Below are positions 1 through 5,441 of a DNA stretch of 14,186 nucleotides, piece by piece (position 1 is the stretch's first letter; every line of letters begins with the position of its first letter). The notes beneath the pieces are model-generated. The model had not been told where the DNA came from, made no database searches, and worked only from the letters and a program-made list of their open reading frames with translations. Origin of the DNA: CAYFMS01 sp964462325 (GTDB taxonomy: Bacteria; Patescibacteriota; Patescibacteriia; UBA9934); NCBI GenBank assembly GCA_964462325.1, contig CAYWYQ010000020.1:1-14186 (forward strand), written 5' to 3'. The translations under genes and the position numbers were made by a program.

Positions 1-1218
1 GAATTCCAAGCGGCGATTAAAAATACGAGTGATGCAACTTGGAATTCCTATGGCATTGTAAATTCTACCGTAAATGCTGCATCAATATTTTCACATAGCT
101 CTTGGACGGACGGAAAAATTGCACGTACAAATGCTTCGCTTGCACCGGGACAGACGACAGCAATAAGTTTTATGTTAAAAGCCCCTAAAACAAATGGAGT
201 GCATTATGCAAAATTGCAATTAGAAGCGAATGGTCAGCTCATTGATACCTTTATCGAATTACCAGTTGAAGTTACGGGTGGATCTGGTGAAGTGGTGAAT
301 GCACCAATCGATGATGCGGTTGATACCTCTCAATTTGTAGAAGTACCGATGCTTCGAATCGGTACATTAATTGTCGATGAAGAGACGGATGATGAAGTTG
401 TAATTACTTCGTATGAAGGTCCCTTTACGGTGACGGATACAGATGGGCGAGTACTTGCTGAAGTTGCGGAAGGAAAGGAAGTGACGGCACACTATGCAAT
501 AGGGAAATATTATTTCGATGCAGGAAATGGGCCTACAAGTTCCGTACTCCCTATTCGATTTGTTCCGAAAGAGAAAAACGCGGTTTTCACAATTACGAAT
601 TTTGATAGAAAGGTAACAAGAGGAGCGCTTTACACAGATAATCAATTCCGCAATACGCTTGAACTTCGCTATAACGATTACAAAGATCGCACCTGGCTTA
701 TCAATGAAATCGATATGGAGACTTATTTATATGGACTAGCAGAAACGAGCAATATTTCACATATGGAGTATCAAAAAGCTCTGGTAACAGCGGCACGAAC
801 ATTTGGATACTATCATTATACAAGGGGGACAAAATGGAAGAGGGAATTTTTTACAATGACGGCGTATTCCTATGATCAGGTTTATAAAGGATACGGACAG
901 GAGGCACGCTCGCCTCGTATTGTTCAAGCGGTGAATAACACGAAGGGAATGGTTGTGACCTATGATGGTGAATTGGCAATTACGCCTTATTTCTCTCGAT
1001 CAGATGGCCGAACGCGTGATTGGTCTGATGTATGGGCAGGAGAAATTCCTTGGGCTGTTTCTGTACCGGTGCCATGTGAACAAGGGAAGACAATGTGGGG
1101 GCATGGAGTGGGAATGTCTGCGCAAGGAGCCCTCTGTATGGCGAATGAGGGAATGGATTGGGAATCAATTTTGAAGCATTTTTATACAGGGACAAGTACG
1201 ATGCAGAAATGGAATTAG
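1..1218 (+). CDS. SpoIID/LytB-domain cell-wall protein with N-terminal NBR1-like Ig domain (5' end missing)
   Basis: The frame is open from base 1, so the true start lies outside the window; 405 residues are visible. The first ~90 residues (KNTSDATW, then LAPGQTTAISF and LKAPKTNGVHY) resemble the NBR1-like Ig fold of bacterial surface proteins. From about residue 230 the protein matches the SpoIID/LytB family: NEIDMETYLYG, a Glu at residue 248 in LAETSN at the position of the SpoIID catalytic Glu, KALVTAARTF, and a C-terminal GHGVGMSAQGA (His at 368) followed by ILKHFYTGT. In sporulating Firmicutes SpoIID is a lytic transglycosylase; in non-sporulating bacteria the domain is usually called an amidase enhancer. 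A role in peptidoglycan remodelling outside the membrane is inferred; any signal peptide would be in the missing part. No convincing terminator follows. Family assignment is strong, exact activity is not. Confidence 0.85.
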   Translation, partial: EFQAAIKNTSDATWNSYGIVNSTVNAASIFSHSSWTDGKIARTNASLAPGQTTAISFMLKAPKTNGVHYAKLQLEANGQLIDTFIELPVEVTGGSGEVVNAPIDDAVDTSQFVEVPMLRIGTLIVDEETDDEVVITSYEGPFTVTDTDGRVLAEVAEGKEVTAHYAIGKYYFDAGNGPTSSVLPIRFVPKEKNAVFTITNFDRKVTRGALYTDNQFRNTLELRYNDYKDRTWLINEIDMETYLYGLAETSNISHMEYQKALVTAARTFGYYHYTRGTKWKREFFTMTAYSYDQVYKGYGQEARSPRIVQAVNNTKGMVVTYDGELAITPYFSRSDGRTRDWSDVWAGEIPWAVSVPVPCEQGKTMWGHGVGMSAQGALCMANEGMDWESILKHFYTGTSTMQKWN

Positions 1219-1492
1219 TTTTCCGCTTGAAAACACCCGCTTGTCTATTGACGTACTTTGCATTCACATCTCTGCGCTTCACTCCACAGTACCTTTCAGT
1301 ACGTTTATGTTCAGTGCTCGATGTTCAGGCAAATTACATCCAATATCCTGCGCGGACAAGGATTCGTTGCTGAAAGAGAGGTCCGACTTCAATCAGGGCA
1401 GCTGATTCAGTCGGTACCTCAGACCGGATCGAGAGGTCCGTACCTTGGATTAATATAAGTCGCTAATATTAGGTAATAATATAATAAAAACA
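1219..1492. other. Intergenic stretch with alternative hairpins, no credible gene
   Basis: Short open frames here have no ribosome site and look accidental. Bases 1380-1444 can fold in two exclusive ways. In fold A, CCGACT (1383-1388) pairs with AGTCGG (1409-1414), AATCAG (1391-1396) pairs with CTGATT (1402-1407), and GGT (1380-1382) pairs with ACC (1416-1418) past one bulged base. In fold B, GGTAC (1413-1417) pairs with GTACC (1440-1444) and GACC (1422-1425) with GGTC (1435-1438). The decamer GAGAGGTCCG occurs twice (1376-1385 and 1431-1440). A 10-base palindrome CTAATATTAG lies at 1463-1472. No T-run follows the folds, so they are not ordinary terminators. I do not recognise a known RNA family. 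Confidence 0.45.
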
Positions 1493-1521
1493 TTGACAAA
1501 ACGTCAATTTTTTGTTATGTT
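1493..1521 (+). promoter_or_regulatory. Strong sigma70-like promoter for the 1541/1747 gene pair
   Basis: TTGACA (1493-1498), a 17-bp spacer, then TATGTT (1516-1521) preceded by an extended -10 TGT. Predicted start is near 1528, giving a leader of about 13 bases that contains the GGAGGTG ribosome site at 1531-1537. Confidence 0.8.
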
Positions 1522-1540
1522 TAATGCGTTGGAGGTGCAA

Positions 1541-1750
1541 ATGAGTTTCTTTGGCCTGGGGCCGGAAGATTTTCTTACATCGCAAAAGACCACTGAAGAA
1601 TGTGCTCGAGATTTGGTCAATAGCCATATCTTGAGCGCGTTCCGAGGGGGCGATCCTACTGCACAAATCCGTGCGTCAGGAGAACCATCAGAGGTCATTG
1701 ACCTCGCAATAAAACTACTTGCTCAGCAGGCAGGAAAGGAGGTTGAATGA
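1541..1750 (+). CDS. Small hypothetical protein (69 aa), first gene of a coupled pair
   Basis: I do not recognise this protein. The start at 1541 is chosen because GGAGGTG (1531-1537) sits just upstream and the promoter's predicted start is near 1528; the longer open frame back to 1493 would begin inside the -35 box. The product is 69 residues, soluble, with no signal peptide or membrane segment. It reads MSFFGLGPEDFLTS at the N-terminus and has a probable helix at the end (VIDLAIKLLAQQAG). There are no cysteines arranged for metal binding apart from a lone Cys. Its stop overlaps the next start as ATGA (1747-1750), so the two are probably translated as a pair. GC content is visibly higher than in ruvB or the PH-domain gene. 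Confidence 0.7.
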   Translation: MSFFGLGPEDFLTSQKTTEECARDLVNSHILSAFRGGDPTAQIRASGEPSEVIDLAIKLLAQQAGKEVE

Positions 1751-1947
1751 ATGAGGTACGTCCTCGGGCTTCGATGCTGGTCACCGAAGCCAAGCATCGC
1801 GGCAATGAAACGGGGAAGGAAATCATCCGTTTCGTCATGAACAGTACGGCGAGCACCGATGTTCAGAAAGAGGTTCTGAACATCCTCATCAACGAGGGGC
1901 TTTTGTCCCCACACCAGGACAATCGCCGCTACAGCAATGCGGCGTGA
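1747..1947 (+). CDS. Small hypothetical protein (66 aa), second gene of the pair
   Basis: Unrecognised. It starts at the ATG in the ATGA overlap with the preceding gene, four bases after GGAGG (1738-1742), which supports a real, coupled start. The 66-residue product is basic at the N-terminus (MNEVRPRASMLVTEAKHRG) and has a helical middle with TDVQKEVLNILINEGLLS, which could be a small helix-turn-helix or interaction module, though no family signature is clear. The gene is followed within 30 bases by a good terminator, so the transcription unit contains only these two genes. Confidence 0.65.
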   Translation: MNEVRPRASMLVTEAKHRGNETGKEIIRFVMNSTASTDVQKEVLNILINEGLLSPHQDNRRYSNAA

Positions 1948-1971
1948 CACTGGAAGACATAGGTCGCCTCG

Positions 1972-1996
1972 ACCGCTCAGAAATGGGCGGTTTTTT
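1972..1996 (+). terminator. Intrinsic terminator after the 1541/1747 pair
   Basis: ACCGCTC (1972-1978), a 6-base loop, GGGCGGT (1985-1991) and a run of six T (1991-1996). One G-T pair lies in the stem. The next promoter's -35 starts three bases later. Confidence 0.85.
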
Positions 1997-1998
1997 CA

Positions 1999-2027
1999 TT
2001 GACATAATTATTGAAATAGCATAGAAT
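1999..2027 (+). promoter_or_regulatory. Sigma70-like promoter for the 2070 gene
   Basis: TTGACA (1999-2004), a 17-bp spacer and TAGAAT (2022-2027). It is placed directly after the preceding T-run. Predicted start is near 2034, giving a leader of about 36 bases. Confidence 0.8.
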
Positions 2028-2069
2028 CTGTACGCTTTGTTGTCATACAAGGTGTAGGGAGGCAGAAAG

Positions 2070-2264
2070 ATGTCAGAGATGTATACGGAGCGGGTGAAAT
2101 CACTGGTTCCAAGAGCAGGACAAATCGTCATTGATGTCGAAGAACTCGATGCAACGGATCCGGGTGATGACTTCGATCTTGAAGAGCCTGAAACGGAAGA
2201 ACAGCCTCGTGCAGGTGAATGGCGCATGCCAAAGAAACCATACAAGTATATTCCCGAATCGTAG
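2070..2264 (+). CDS. Small acidic hypothetical protein (64 aa)
   Basis: Unrecognised. AGGGAGG (2056-2062) precedes the ATG at 2070 with normal spacing, and a consensus promoter and a terminator bracket the gene, so it is very probably expressed. The 64-residue product has a short basic N-terminal part, then a strongly acidic, probably disordered centre (VEELDATDPGDDFDLEEPE) and a basic-aromatic end (MPKKPYKYIPES). It has no membrane segment, cysteine or histidine. The charge layout would suit a small protein that binds a basic partner, but this is only an inference. Confidence 0.7.
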   Translation: MSEMYTERVKSLVPRAGQIVIDVEELDATDPGDDFDLEEPETEEQPRAGEWRMPKKPYKYIPES

Positions 2265-2286
2265 GGGATATATCTGTCAAAACGTA

Positions 2287-2309
2287 AGACCGCCACACGG
2301 GCGGTCTAT
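2287..2309 (+). terminator. Intrinsic terminator after the 2070 gene
   Basis: AGACCGCC (2287-2294), a 5-base loop ACACG and GGCGGTCT (2300-2307), then ATTTTATT. The whole hairpin is repeated at 2649-2669 behind the next gene; 22 consecutive bases are identical. Confidence 0.8.
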
Positions 2310-2330
2310 TTTATTCAAATCATTTTCGTA

Positions 2331-2359
2331 TTGAATAATTTGATTGAATTATGTATGCT
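2331..2359 (+). promoter_or_regulatory. Sigma70-like promoter for the 2395 gene
   Basis: TTGAAT (2331-2336), a 17-bp spacer and TATGCT (2354-2359). Predicted start is near 2366. Slightly weaker than the two preceding promoters, but the spacing is the same. Confidence 0.6.
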
Positions 2360-2394
2360 ATTCTCTGTATTATTACAAGATGCAAGGAGGGGGT

Positions 2395-2616
2395 ATGTCT
2401 CTAACAGCAGATGAGGCTCATGGAAACGGGTGTAGGTACTCATATGAACTTGATGTATTGAAGTATGCTGTGCTGGGTGGCGGGAAACAACGAACACTGG
2501 AACGCGCGCAAGTCATTGTTGACGCGGGAGATGCACGAACACTCGAAGAGGCTGTGCAAAGTATGCCGATTCACGAAATGTTGAAAAGAATCACATTAGG
2601 TAAGCTAAGAAAATAA
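2395..2616 (+). CDS. Small hypothetical protein (73 aa)
   Basis: Unrecognised. The start at 2395 is set by AAGGAGGGGG (2384-2393) just upstream; the longer frame back to 2344 has no ribosome site and would cover the promoter. The 73-residue product is soluble and mixed in charge, with probable helices at LKYAVLGGGKQRTLERAQ and ARTLEEAVQSMPIHEMLKRI and a basic C-terminus (LGKLRK). There is no signal peptide or metal motif. It is the third transcription unit in a row built as promoter, small gene, terminator. An AACATAC/GTATGTT inverted repeat (2617-2638) lies between the stop and the terminator. Confidence 0.7.
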   Translation: MSLTADEAHGNGCRYSYELDVLKYAVLGGGKQRTLERAQVIVDAGDARTLEEAVQSMPIHEMLKRITLGKLRK

Positions 2617-2648
2617 AACATACTATACGATGTATGTTCAAATTTCAA

Positions 2649-2671
2649 AGACCGCCACACGGGCGGTCTCT
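2649..2671 (+). terminator. Repeated terminator hairpin shared by convergent genes
   Basis: AGACCGCC (2649-2656), loop ACACG, GGCGGTCT (2662-2669), then CTTTTATTT. It is the same hairpin as at 2287-2307. The stop of the minus-strand PH-domain gene is at 2675-2673, so the hairpin may end transcription from both sides, though the minus-strand T-run is weak. Confidence 0.75.
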
Positions 2672-2672
2672 T

Positions 2673-3245
2673 TTATTTAATGACTTTCATTCCTTCCGGA
2701 TGGATGGGGTCGCCATGTCGCAGTTTGTCTTGCCTGACGAGTTTTAATATTTGCTGCTTGACCTGTTCGGGGTTATCAATATTTTTGAAATTAAATCGTT
2801 CACGGGTTGCAGCTGTTTGAATATACACATCACCAAATGTAAGAAATGTTGCGAACATTCCATGTGTTTCCGCTGTGATATCCTGAACTTCATTGAGATG
2901 TAATTCTGAAATCACACGTGAAAAAAGTCCTTGTTGTTCAATATTGATGATACGTTCCGTCGTCACAATCCAGGTGTCTAAATAGTAATCAGTAATTTGA
3001 GTGATAATAATTGTCACAACAAAAATAGAATAAATACCAAGAAGGACGAATGCGAGAGGACCCCAAAATATATGTCCAAAGGGAAAGAAATCCACCAAAG
3101 AAAGAATACCAAGAATAATCAACGGAATAATAGAGAGTCCTAGGAAGGTGATAAATGTAATTAATAGCTCAACCCAGTGGCGTCGCAAAAAAAGTACGGT
3201 TTTTTCCCCTCGTATTTGATTAGGTAGTCTGTCTAAGTGAATCAT
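2673..3245 (-). CDS. Membrane-anchored bacterial PH-domain protein (190 aa)
   Basis: Two hydrophobic segments (about residues 27-48 and 62-83) form a hairpin anchor. They are followed by a bacterial PH domain of the YdbS/YdbT (bPH_2) type, about residues 87-170: DTWIVTTERIINIEQQGLFSR, ISELHLNEVQDIT, FGDVYIQTA and ERFNF..IDNPE are the usual landmarks. Function in the family is poorly defined; a cytoplasmic-side scaffolding or membrane-stress role is often assumed. I start it at 3245 because the ATG overlaps the upstream gene's TGA as ATGA and no SD is present, which points to coupled translation; the longer frame to 3311 would lie deep inside the upstream gene. Confidence 0.82.
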   Translation of the reverse strand: MIHLDRLPNQIRGEKTVLFLRRHWVELLITFITFLGLSIIPLIILGILSLVDFFPFGHIFWGPLAFVLLGIYSIFVVTIIITQITDYYLDTWIVTTERIINIEQQGLFSRVISELHLNEVQDITAETHGMFATFLTFGDVYIQTAATRERFNFKNIDNPEQVKQQILKLVRQDKLRHGDPIHPEGMKVIK

Positions 3246-3505
3246 AAAGGGAAGGCAGAGGTCAGGAATGTAAATTGAAATAGATCTTGAAACATGACTT
3301 CCGTGGACCAATCAATTTGTAAAAGAAAGAAGAGTGTAATAAAAATCGCAAAGAAAAAGAAGAGTATGTAAAAGATGATTACGTAGATTGTTTTTCTGTC
3401 TTCAAGTCCAAATTGAATAATGTGATACAAATTGAATCCCAAAAAAAGAGCACCAAGAAGTACAAAAAAGAGATAAATGTATAAAAAATAGATAATTGGT
3501 ATCAT
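3242..3505 (-). CDS. Small two-helix membrane protein, partner of the PH-domain protein
   Basis: The product has 87 residues and is almost entirely hydrophobic. Two membrane segments are clear: roughly residues 4-27, and 38-62 (VIIFYILFFFFAIFITLFFLL). A short polar link, FGLEDRKT, lies between them, and the tail starts with QIDWST. It is not a named family that I can identify. It overlaps the PH-domain gene by four bases and precedes it in the same transcript, so the two proteins probably work as one membrane complex. The start at 3505 has only a G-run next to it instead of a normal SD. An extended -10 promoter lies just upstream. Confidence 0.7.
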   Translation of the reverse strand: MIPIIYFLYIYLFFVLLGALFLGFNLYHIIQFGLEDRKTIYVIIFYILFFFFAIFITLFFLLQIDWSTEVMFQDLFQFTFLTSAFPL

Positions 3506-3523
3506 GCCCCCATGTTCAAGGAT

Positions 3524-3532
3524 AGTATACCA
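3524..3532 (-). promoter_or_regulatory. Extended -10 promoter for the PH-domain unit
   Basis: On the minus strand TGG-TATACT (3532-3524), with no good -35 box; the -35 region would fall inside the end of ruvB. Predicted start is near 3517, so the leader is only about 12 bases. The same TGn-TATACT form occurs in front of ruvB. Confidence 0.6.
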
Positions 3533-3538
3533 TGCCGT

Positions 3539-4567
3539 TTATTCAGGTCTTGAAATATTGAGATGGTCGTATGCGGCAGAAGTTGCGAGGCGGCCACGCG
3601 GTGTGCGCTCGAGTAATCCTAACTGAAGTAAAAATGGTTCATGCACCTCTTCCACGGTTTGAATTTCTTGTTGAATCGCAGCAGAAATGGTTGAAAGCCC
3701 TACTGGTCCGCCACGATATTTTTCAATAATACATTTCAGTAATTGCCTATCGACAGAATTTAATCCTAGTGGGTCAATCGAAAGCATTTCAAGAGCATCA
3801 TGTGTAATGATAGGTGTCATTAACCCCTCATGTTCTACATCGGCGAAATCCCGCACGCGTTTTAATAATCGATTCGCAATACGCGGCGTTTTACGTGCAC
3901 GCATGGCGATGGCATCTGCTGTTTCTTGATTGATTACTATGTTCAATAGTCCAGCACTTCGTTTAATAATATCTGCAATTTCATCCTCAGTATAAAATTC
4001 TAAATGTTGATGAAAGCCAAAACGATCACGAAGAGGGGAGGAGAGCAGTGAAAGTCTGGTTGTTGCTCCGATGACAGTGAATTTTTCAAGGGCAAGTCGC
4101 AATGTTCTTGCTGATGGTCCTTTTCCGACGACAAGATCAAGCGCATAGTCTTCCATTGCCGGATAAAGCACCTCTTCAATCGCACGATTCATGCGATGAA
4201 TTTCATCAATGAAAAGGACATCCCCTTCTTGTAGATTGGATAAAATGGCTGCTAAGTCACCAACGCGTTCAAGGGCTGGACCACTTGTAATGCGCACTTG
4301 TGCATTCATTTCATTGGCAATAATATGCGCGAGCGTTGTTTTCCCAAGTCCAGGATTCCCATGTAATAAGATATGTTCCAGCGGTTCTTCTCTTTTTTTT
4401 GCCGCATCTATAAAAATACGAAGACCCCTTTTGAGGTCCCCCTGTCCGATGAAGTCATCAAGTGTTTGCGGTCTTAGTCCAGCCTCGAATGGCTTTTCTT
4501 CTTCCGCCGCTTCTTTATGAACGACATCAGTTTGCTGCAATGTGTCATCGGCATTCGATTCAATCAT
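3539..4567 (-). CDS. ruvB: Holliday junction branch migration DNA helicase RuvB
   Basis: RuvB is the AAA+ motor that, with RuvA, drives branch migration of Holliday junctions during recombinational repair. The 342-residue product has Walker A GNPGLGKT (70-77; the usual form is GPPGLGKT, so the second residue is changed), Walker B FIDEIH (119-124), sensor 1 GATTR (167-171), the arginine-finger region PLRDRFG (178-184) and the C-terminal winged-helix signature RTPRGR (321-326). The length is normal. The frame is open back to 4687, but that would run through the tRNA and promoter. I choose 4567, four bases after the predicted transcription start, so the message is probably leaderless. No other ruv gene is in the window. 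Confidence 0.95.
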   Translation of the reverse strand: MIESNADDTLQQTDVVHKEAAEEEKPFEAGLRPQTLDDFIGQGDLKRGLRIFIDAAKKREEPLEHILLHGNPGLGKTTLAHIIANEMNAQVRITSGPALERVGDLAAILSNLQEGDVLFIDEIHRMNRAIEEVLYPAMEDYALDLVVGKGPSARTLRLALEKFTVIGATTRLSLLSSPLRDRFGFHQHLEFYTEDEIADIIKRSAGLLNIVINQETADAIAMRARKTPRIANRLLKRVRDFADVEHEGLMTPIITHDALEMLSIDPLGLNSVDRQLLKCIIEKYRGGPVGLSTISAAIQQEIQTVEEVHEPFLLQLGLLERTPRGRLATSAAYDHLNISRPE

Positions 4568-4577
4568 ACGCAAGAAT

Positions 4578-4586
4578 AGTATAGCA
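4578..4586 (-). promoter_or_regulatory. Extended -10 promoter of ruvB
   Basis: On the minus strand TGC-TATACT (4586-4578), without a clear -35. Predicted start is about 4571, only four bases before the ruvB ATG at 4567, with no SD. This reads as a leaderless start. Confidence 0.6.
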
Positions 4587-4592
4587 CTTTCA

Positions 4593-4621
4593 TTGACAAA
4601 GACCCATTTTTTCAGTATATT
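4593..4621 (+). promoter_or_regulatory. Promoter of tRNA-Leu
   Basis: TTGACA (4593-4598), a 17-bp spacer and TATATT (4616-4621). Predicted start is near 4628, about seven bases before the mature tRNA. It is divergent from the ruvB promoter; the two -10/-35 elements are ten bases apart. Confidence 0.85.
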
Positions 4622-4634
4622 ACCTGCACAATTT

Positions 4635-4721
4635 GGGCCGGTGGCGAAACTGGTATACGCGAGGGACTTAAGATCCCTTTCTTGCAAAAGAGTGTGGGTT
4701 CGAGTCCCACCCGGCCTACCA
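4635..4721 (+). tRNA. tRNA-Leu (anticodon UAA), CCA encoded
   Basis: Acceptor GGGCCGG (4635-4641) pairs with CCGGCCT (4711-4717), with a G-U first pair; discriminator A at 4718 and CCA at 4719-4721. The anticodon stem is AGGGA/TCCCT (4662-4666/4674-4678) with loop CTTAAGA and anticodon TAA (4669-4671). The long variable arm TCTT-gcaa-AAGA (4680-4691) is typical of leucine tRNA. The T stem is GTGGG/CCCAC around TTCGAGT (4699-4705). It has its own promoter and a terminator that begins at the CCA. Confidence 0.96.
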
Positions 4722-4761
4722 TGAAAACGACGCAGTCGAAAGACTGGGTCTTTTTCATTTA
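4704..4761 (+). repeat. Direct repeat, copy 1: tRNA-Leu 3' end plus terminator
   Basis: From the T-loop G at 4704 through CCA, the terminator hairpin and the following ATTTA. It is repeated at 4913-4969 with one deleted G in the loop and no other difference. This copy belongs to the intact tRNA. Confidence 0.9.
4721..4758 (+). terminator. tRNA-Leu terminator (long imperfect hairpin)
   Basis: ATGAAAA, GAC and CAGTC (4721-4737) pair with GACTG, GTC and TTTTCAT (4742-4758) around a GAAA tetraloop, with two one-base mismatches. The T-run is part of the 3' arm. The A of the CCA is the first base of the hairpin, so 3' maturation and termination overlap. Confidence 0.8.
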
Positions 4762-4912
4762 GACGACTGGGACTCGAACCAGAGGGGGTTCGGGGGACTG
4801 GGTGTCCCCCGACTTCTTCGGCGGAGGGGGTACAGCGAGAAACGTAAGTGACGAGCGTCCTAGGGGGAACGCCGTTCCCCCTGGAAGAGCGAACAAAGTG
4901 AGCGAGTGAGAT
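4762..4912. other. GC-rich hairpin block between the tRNA 3'-end repeats
   Basis: 151 bases with no gene. GGGACTCGAACC (4769-4780) is an exact reverse complement of the tRNA T-arm bases 4697-4708. Two perfect hairpins follow: CGGGGGAC/GTCCCCCG (4791-4798/4804-4811, 5-base loop) and AGGGGGAAC/GTTCCCCCT (4862-4870/4874-4882, 3-base loop). The block ends in purine-rich repeats of the AGCGA/GTGAG type (4888-4910). Composition is far richer in G and C than the flanks. No integrase gene or insertion-sequence ends are visible. Confidence 0.75.
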
Positions 4913-4969
4913 GTCCCACCCGGCCTACCATGAAAACGACGCAGTCAAAGACTGGGTCTTTTTCATTTA
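4913..4969 (+). repeat. Direct repeat, copy 2: orphan tRNA-Leu 3' end plus terminator
   Basis: Carries GTCCCAC, CCGGCCT and ACCA followed by the terminator hairpin (4930-4966), now with an AAA loop. No 5' tRNA part precedes it, so it cannot form a tRNA. It still supplies a second terminator ahead of the PEBP gene. Confidence 0.9.
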
Positions 4970-4990
4970 CATATGTTAATCTATAGACAT

Positions 4991-5440
4991 ATGAACATTA
5001 CAAGTACTGTATTTAAAAATGGAGAAACAATTCCTAAAAAATACACCCAATTTGGAGAAGATATAAATCCTCCACTTCAGTTTTTAGATGTACCGGAACA
5101 GGCAAAGTCACTTGTTCTTATTATGGATGATCCAGATGTTCCTGATTATGCACCTGTTGATGTATGGGATCACTGGACGGTTTTCAATATTCCGCCAAAT
5201 ATTAGCATGATCCCTGAACGATGGGATGTGGAAGGAGTGAGAGGTGTAGGAACACGAAATATGAAGGAATATTCAGGTCCAAAACCACCAGATCGCGAGC
5301 ACAGATATTTCTTTAAGCTCTATGCATTAGATGTAATGCTGGATTTACAAGAAGGAGTGACTAAGGCAGTGGTTGAGAAAGCGATGGAAGGTCATATTAT
5401 TGAAAAAGTTGAACTTATCGGTCTTTGTAAACCTCAATAA
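4991..5440 (+). CDS. PEBP-family protein (YbhB/YbcL type)
   Basis: 149-residue soluble protein of the phosphatidylethanolamine-binding protein / Raf kinase inhibitor-like family. Landmarks: DDPDVP (46-51) and WDHWTVFNIP (59-68), which form the anion pocket, and YSGPKPPDREHRY followed by FFKLYALD (94-114), the family's second pocket signature. Bacterial members are small binding proteins whose ligand is usually unknown; some act in envelope or kinase signalling. There is no signal peptide, so it should be cytoplasmic. The ATG at 4991 gives the family's usual N-terminus (MNITSTVFKNGETIP); an in-frame ATG at 4973 would add six residues. Neither has an SD. The next gene starts one base after the stop. 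Confidence 0.88.
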   Translation: MNITSTVFKNGETIPKKYTQFGEDINPPLQFLDVPEQAKSLVLIMDDPDVPDYAPVDVWDHWTVFNIPPNISMIPERWDVEGVRGVGTRNMKEYSGPKPPDREHRYFFKLYALDVMLDLQEGVTKAVVEKAMEGHIIEKVELIGLCKPQ

Positions 5441-5441
5441 T

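Noticed and set aside
1158..1458. Two overlapping plus-strand open frames after the SpoIID gene
   Set aside because: No SD or promoter, poor composition, and they run over the hairpin region; likely chance frames.
3502..3513. Three-codon leader peptide (ATG GGG GCA TGA) overlapping the small membrane protein start
   Set aside because: It fits the short leader and an ATGA overlap, but three codons cannot be told from chance.
4568..4687. 40-residue N-terminal extension of RuvB
   Set aside because: It would be read through the promoter and the antisense of tRNA-Leu, and the residues match nothing in RuvB.
4542..4724. 60-aa plus-strand open frame ending in the tRNA
   Set aside because: It covers the tRNA-Leu gene and both promoters; not a coding gene.
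4704..4969. Integrated phage or genomic island at the tRNA
   Set aside because: The repeat resembles an attachment site, but the enclosed segment is only 151 bp with no integrase or other gene.
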